DNA of 7,318 nucleotides from an uncultured bacterium. Its GTDB lineage: Bacteria > Actinomycetota > Coriobacteriia > Coriobacteriales > Coriobacteriaceae. The stretch covers positions 1 through 7,318 of the forward strand of contig CAJMRR010000103.1 in NCBI GenBank assembly GCA_905215835.1, written 5' to 3'. Of the stretch, positions 6,025 through 7,318 are shown piece by piece; the stretch's first letter is position 1, and every line of letters starts with the position of its first letter. The notes under the pieces were generated by a model. It was given only the letters and a program-made list of their open reading frames with translations. It was not told the DNA's origin and searched no databases. The position numbers and the translations under genes were made by a program.

Positions 6025-6051
6025 TTGCCTGCGGCAACGGTGTGCTACACT
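6025..6051 (+). promoter_or_regulatory. Candidate rnpB promoter
   Basis: TGCTACACT (6043-6051) is an extended -10 (TGn + TACACT), with TTGCCT (6025-6030) as -35 at a short 15-base spacing. The predicted transcript start at ~6058-6059 coincides with the first base of helix P1 of the RNA, which supports it. Confidence 0.6.
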
Positions 6052-6058
6052 CTTGCAC

Positions 6059-6422
6059 TGCTGAGTGGGCCAGACGGTCGCGCGATGTGCTGCTTGCAGC
6101 ACGCGTGAGGAAAGTCCGGGCTCCAGAGGGCGGGATGCCGGCTAACGGCCGGGCGGAGTGATCCGACGGAAAGCGCCGCAGAAAAGAAGACTCCCACCTG
6201 CGCCGCAAGGCGTAAAGGGAAAAGCTGAAACGGTGGTGTAAGAGACCACCAGCGTCGTGGTAACACGGCGGCTTGGCAAGCCCCATCCGGAGCAAGCGCG
6301 AATAGGAACGCTATGGGCCGGCCCGGTCCGCGTTCGGGTAGCGTGCGTGGAGCTGCACGGTAACGTGCAGACAAGATAAATGACCGTTCACGACAGAACC
6401 CGGCTTATCGGCCCACTCGGCA
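6059..6422 (+). ncRNA. rnpB: RNase P RNA (bacterial class A type)
   Basis: The catalytic RNA that, with the RnpA protein, removes 5' leaders from pre-tRNAs. The ends pair as helix P1: GCTGAGTGGGCC (6060-6071) with GGCCCACTCGGC (6410-6421), one G-U pair, plus a terminal A-U at 6059/6422. The universally conserved core is present: GAGGAAAGTCCGGGCTCC (6107-6124, P4 5' strand and CR-I), AAGCTGAAACGGTGG with GTAAGAGACCACC downstream (about 6222-6250), CCGGAGCAAG (about 6287-6296), AGATAAATGACCG (about 6374-6386), and ACAGAACCCGGCTTATCGG (6393-6411, CR-V and P4 3' strand). Length is about 364 nt, normal for class A. The P15/L15 region reads GGCTTGGCAAGCC (6270-6282), with GGC where E. coli has GGU for pairing with the tRNA 3' RCCA. 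Ends are set by P1 and may be off by a few bases. No obvious T-tract terminator follows directly. Confidence 0.97.
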
Positions 6423-6426
6423 CTTT

Positions 6427-6551
6427 GTTGACGCTGCGAACCCGTCAGCGCGGCAATCTGCCTTTCAAGCCTTCGGGCATGACCATAAGGTCAATGCCCT
6501 CGTCTTTCAAGGCACCTTGCTCGCGCTGACGGGTTCTCGCTTTCGTTGACG
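6427..6551. repeat. Nested palindromic element flanked by 7-bp direct repeats
   Basis: A long imperfect palindrome folds almost end to end. GAACCCGTCAGCGCG (6438-6452) pairs perfectly with 6522-6536; then GCAA (6453-6456) with TTGC (6517-6520), TGCCTT (6459-6464) with AAGGCA (6509-6514), GGGCAT (6475-6480) with ATGCCC (6494-6499), and GACC (6481-6484) with GGTC (6489-6492) around an ATAA loop. GTTGACG occurs on both sides, at 6427-6433 and 6545-6551, like a target duplication. It starts 5 bases after rnpB. It could be a small mobile repeat, a structured RNA, or the rnpB transcript end, though no T-tract follows. Confidence 0.7.
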
Positions 6552-6694
6552 GAATCATCGGCGGTTCCGTTCTTGGCATCTCGCTGTTTTTGCCTGGTCA
6601 TTGGCGTTGCCGTTCTATTTACCGGGATTATCGGTACGGCCTTTGCCGTATTATTGAGGCTGTTTGTTGCTTTGCTTGTTGTTGAGGGGCTTTG
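6552..6694 (+). promoter_or_regulatory. Spacer upstream of yigZ with weak promoter and hairpin
   Basis: TATTAT (6649-6654) is a reasonable -10, but the best -35-like hexamer (TTATCG, 6628-6633) is only 15 bases away. A short hairpin TACGGC (6635-6640) with GCCGTA (6645-6650) overlaps it and is followed by TTATTG, so this could instead be a weak terminator for rnpB. The region translates into hydrophobic residues in one + frame (from TTG 6546), but that frame has no ribosome-binding site. Confidence 0.3.
6684..6689 (+). promoter_or_regulatory. Ribosome-binding site that fixes the yigZ start
   Basis: GAGGGG sits 5 bases before TTG 6695 and only 2 before TTG 6692. An in-frame TGA at 6683-6685 rules out any earlier start, so TTG 6695 is preferred. 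Confidence 0.7.
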
Positions 6695-7318
6695 TTGGAC
6701 AGCTATTTTACTCTGCAATCGAATATTGAGGCTTCGGGCGAGTTTGTGGACCGCAAGAGCCGGTTTATTGCCCAGCTGATCCATATTGAGTCCGAGGATG
6801 AGGCGAATGCCTTTATCGAGATGGTCCGCAAGCGTCATTACGACGCTCGACACAATGTTCCCGCGTGGATTTTGGTCGATGGACGCGAGCGCCAGAGCGA
6901 TGATGGTGAGCCGAGCCGCACGAGCGGTATGCCGACGCTTGAGGTGCTGCGCGGCGCGGGGCTCAAAAATGTTTGCTGCGTAGTGACGCGCTATTTTGGT
7001 GGCACGCTGTTGGGGCCTGGTGGCTTGGTGCGCGCCTATACCGCGGCGACGCAGGCGGCGGTGGCAGCTGCTCGGGAGGCTGGGCAGATCGTCGAGATGA
7101 CGAGCGTCGTGCCGGTTGATGTGCATGTGGCCTATCCACAGTATGAGCAGGTGCTTCGCTTGGCCCAGGATTCGGGTGCCAAGGTTTCGGATACCGATTA
7201 CGCGGATACCGTGACACTTCACTTGGTGTTTAAGGCGGGGGAGCAGGAGCCATTTTGCGCAAAGATGCGCGAGCTTATGGCGGGGCGCGAGGAGATTGAG
7301 GTCGGCGCTCCCGAGTTT
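6695..7318 (+). CDS. yigZ: YigZ/IMPACT family protein (UPF0029), 3'-truncated by the window
   Basis: The 208 residues visible run to the right edge without a stop. Family proteins are about 205-220 long, so nearly the whole gene is here. The N-terminal IMPACT domain is clear: KSRFIA (21-26), HYDARHNVPAW (48-58), SDDGEPSRTSGMP (68-80, the conserved DDGEPxxTAGxP signature), LKNVCCVVTRYFGG (90-103) and GPGGLVRAY (107-115). After ~135 comes the smaller DUF1949-type C-terminal domain (VPVDVHVAYPQYEQV). The molecular role in bacteria is not settled; eukaryotic IMPACT regulates the Gcn2 kinase, while bacterial members are only proposed to bind RNA or the translation machinery. The start is TTG 6695, set by an in-frame stop at 6683-6685 and GAGGGG upstream; the lack of an ATG makes this gene easy to miss. 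The opposite strand has a long open frame (6491-7222) that is a shadow. Its place next to rnpB is compatible with an RNA-related role but proves nothing. Confidence 0.93.
   Translation, partial: MDSYFTLQSNIEASGEFVDRKSRFIAQLIHIESEDEANAFIEMVRKRHYDARHNVPAWILVDGRERQSDDGEPSRTSGMPTLEVLRGAGLKNVCCVVTRYFGGTLLGPGGLVRAYTAATQAAVAAAREAGQIVEMTSVVPVDVHVAYPQYEQVLRLAQDSGAKVSDTDYADTVTLHLVFKAGEQEPFCAKMRELMAGREEIEVGAPEF

Noticed and set aside
4513..6102. 529-codon open frame on the minus strand opposite rpsA
   Set aside because: It is antisense to a clear ribosomal protein gene with extreme codon bias. Its translation is Asp/Leu/Val-rich and low in complexity, as expected for a mirror of GTC/CTC/GAG codons, and it runs through the rpsA terminator.
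6427..6551. Integron attC site
   Set aside because: The palindrome size is right, but the flanking GTTGACG does not fit the GTTRRRY core, the matching RYYYAAC partner is absent, and no integrase or cassette array is present.
6546..6779. 77-codon hydrophobic frame that might be a small membrane protein
   Set aside because: It has a TTG start without a ribosome-binding site and overlaps the first ~85 bases of yigZ; its hydrophobic stretch reflects T-rich spacer DNA.
6491..7222. 243-codon open frame on the minus strand at the right end
   Set aside because: It is opposite yigZ, whose plus-strand motifs are unmistakable. The minus translation is rich in Arg, His and Ala with no recognisable domain.
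1..7318. CRISPR array, prophage or defence system
   Set aside because: No regularly spaced direct repeats and no phage, nuclease, toxin or transposase gene can be seen; every convincing gene has a housekeeping or metabolic family.

Overview
The window is ordinary chromosomal DNA from a GC-rich bacterium. The protein sequences, the strong use of C- and G-ending codons, and the RNase P RNA style suggest an actinomycetota of the Coriobacteriia, most likely Collinsella-like. That placement is inferred from general resemblance; no search was run. The genes are mostly monocistronic housekeeping genes, each ended by its own GC-rich hairpin terminator, with no long operon.

Layout, left to right. The 3' end of argH (arginine biosynthesis) runs in from the left edge and ends at an intrinsic terminator. 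Next comes ndk (nucleoside diphosphate kinase, +). Two back-to-back terminators separate ndk from rpiB (ribose-5-phosphate isomerase B, - strand). Divergent from rpiB is a cysteine desulfidase / serine-deaminase-like Fe-S enzyme (cyuA/yhaM family, +). This gene converges on a HAD-family hydrolase (-), and a 21-bp perfect inverted repeat flanked by 7-bp direct repeats lies between them. Divergent from the HAD gene is rpsA (ribosomal protein S1, TTG start, four S1 domains), which ends at a strong terminator. A gene-free stretch rich in hairpins follows, then rnpB (the RNA of RNase P, complete), then a roughly 110-nt nested palindromic element flanked by 7-bp direct repeats. The window closes with yigZ (IMPACT/UPF0029 family, TTG start), cut by the right edge close to its expected C-terminus.

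The genes do not form one pathway. They cover amino-acid metabolism (argH, cyuA), nucleotide and pentose-phosphate metabolism (ndk, rpiB), and translation and RNA processing (rpsA, rnpB). No phage, CRISPR, toxin-antitoxin or defence system is visible. The least-explained parts are non-coding: two palindromic elements that look like small inserted repeats (3381-3467 and 6427-6551), a hairpin that would cover the rpsA ribosome-binding site, and the hairpin cluster between rpsA and rnpB.
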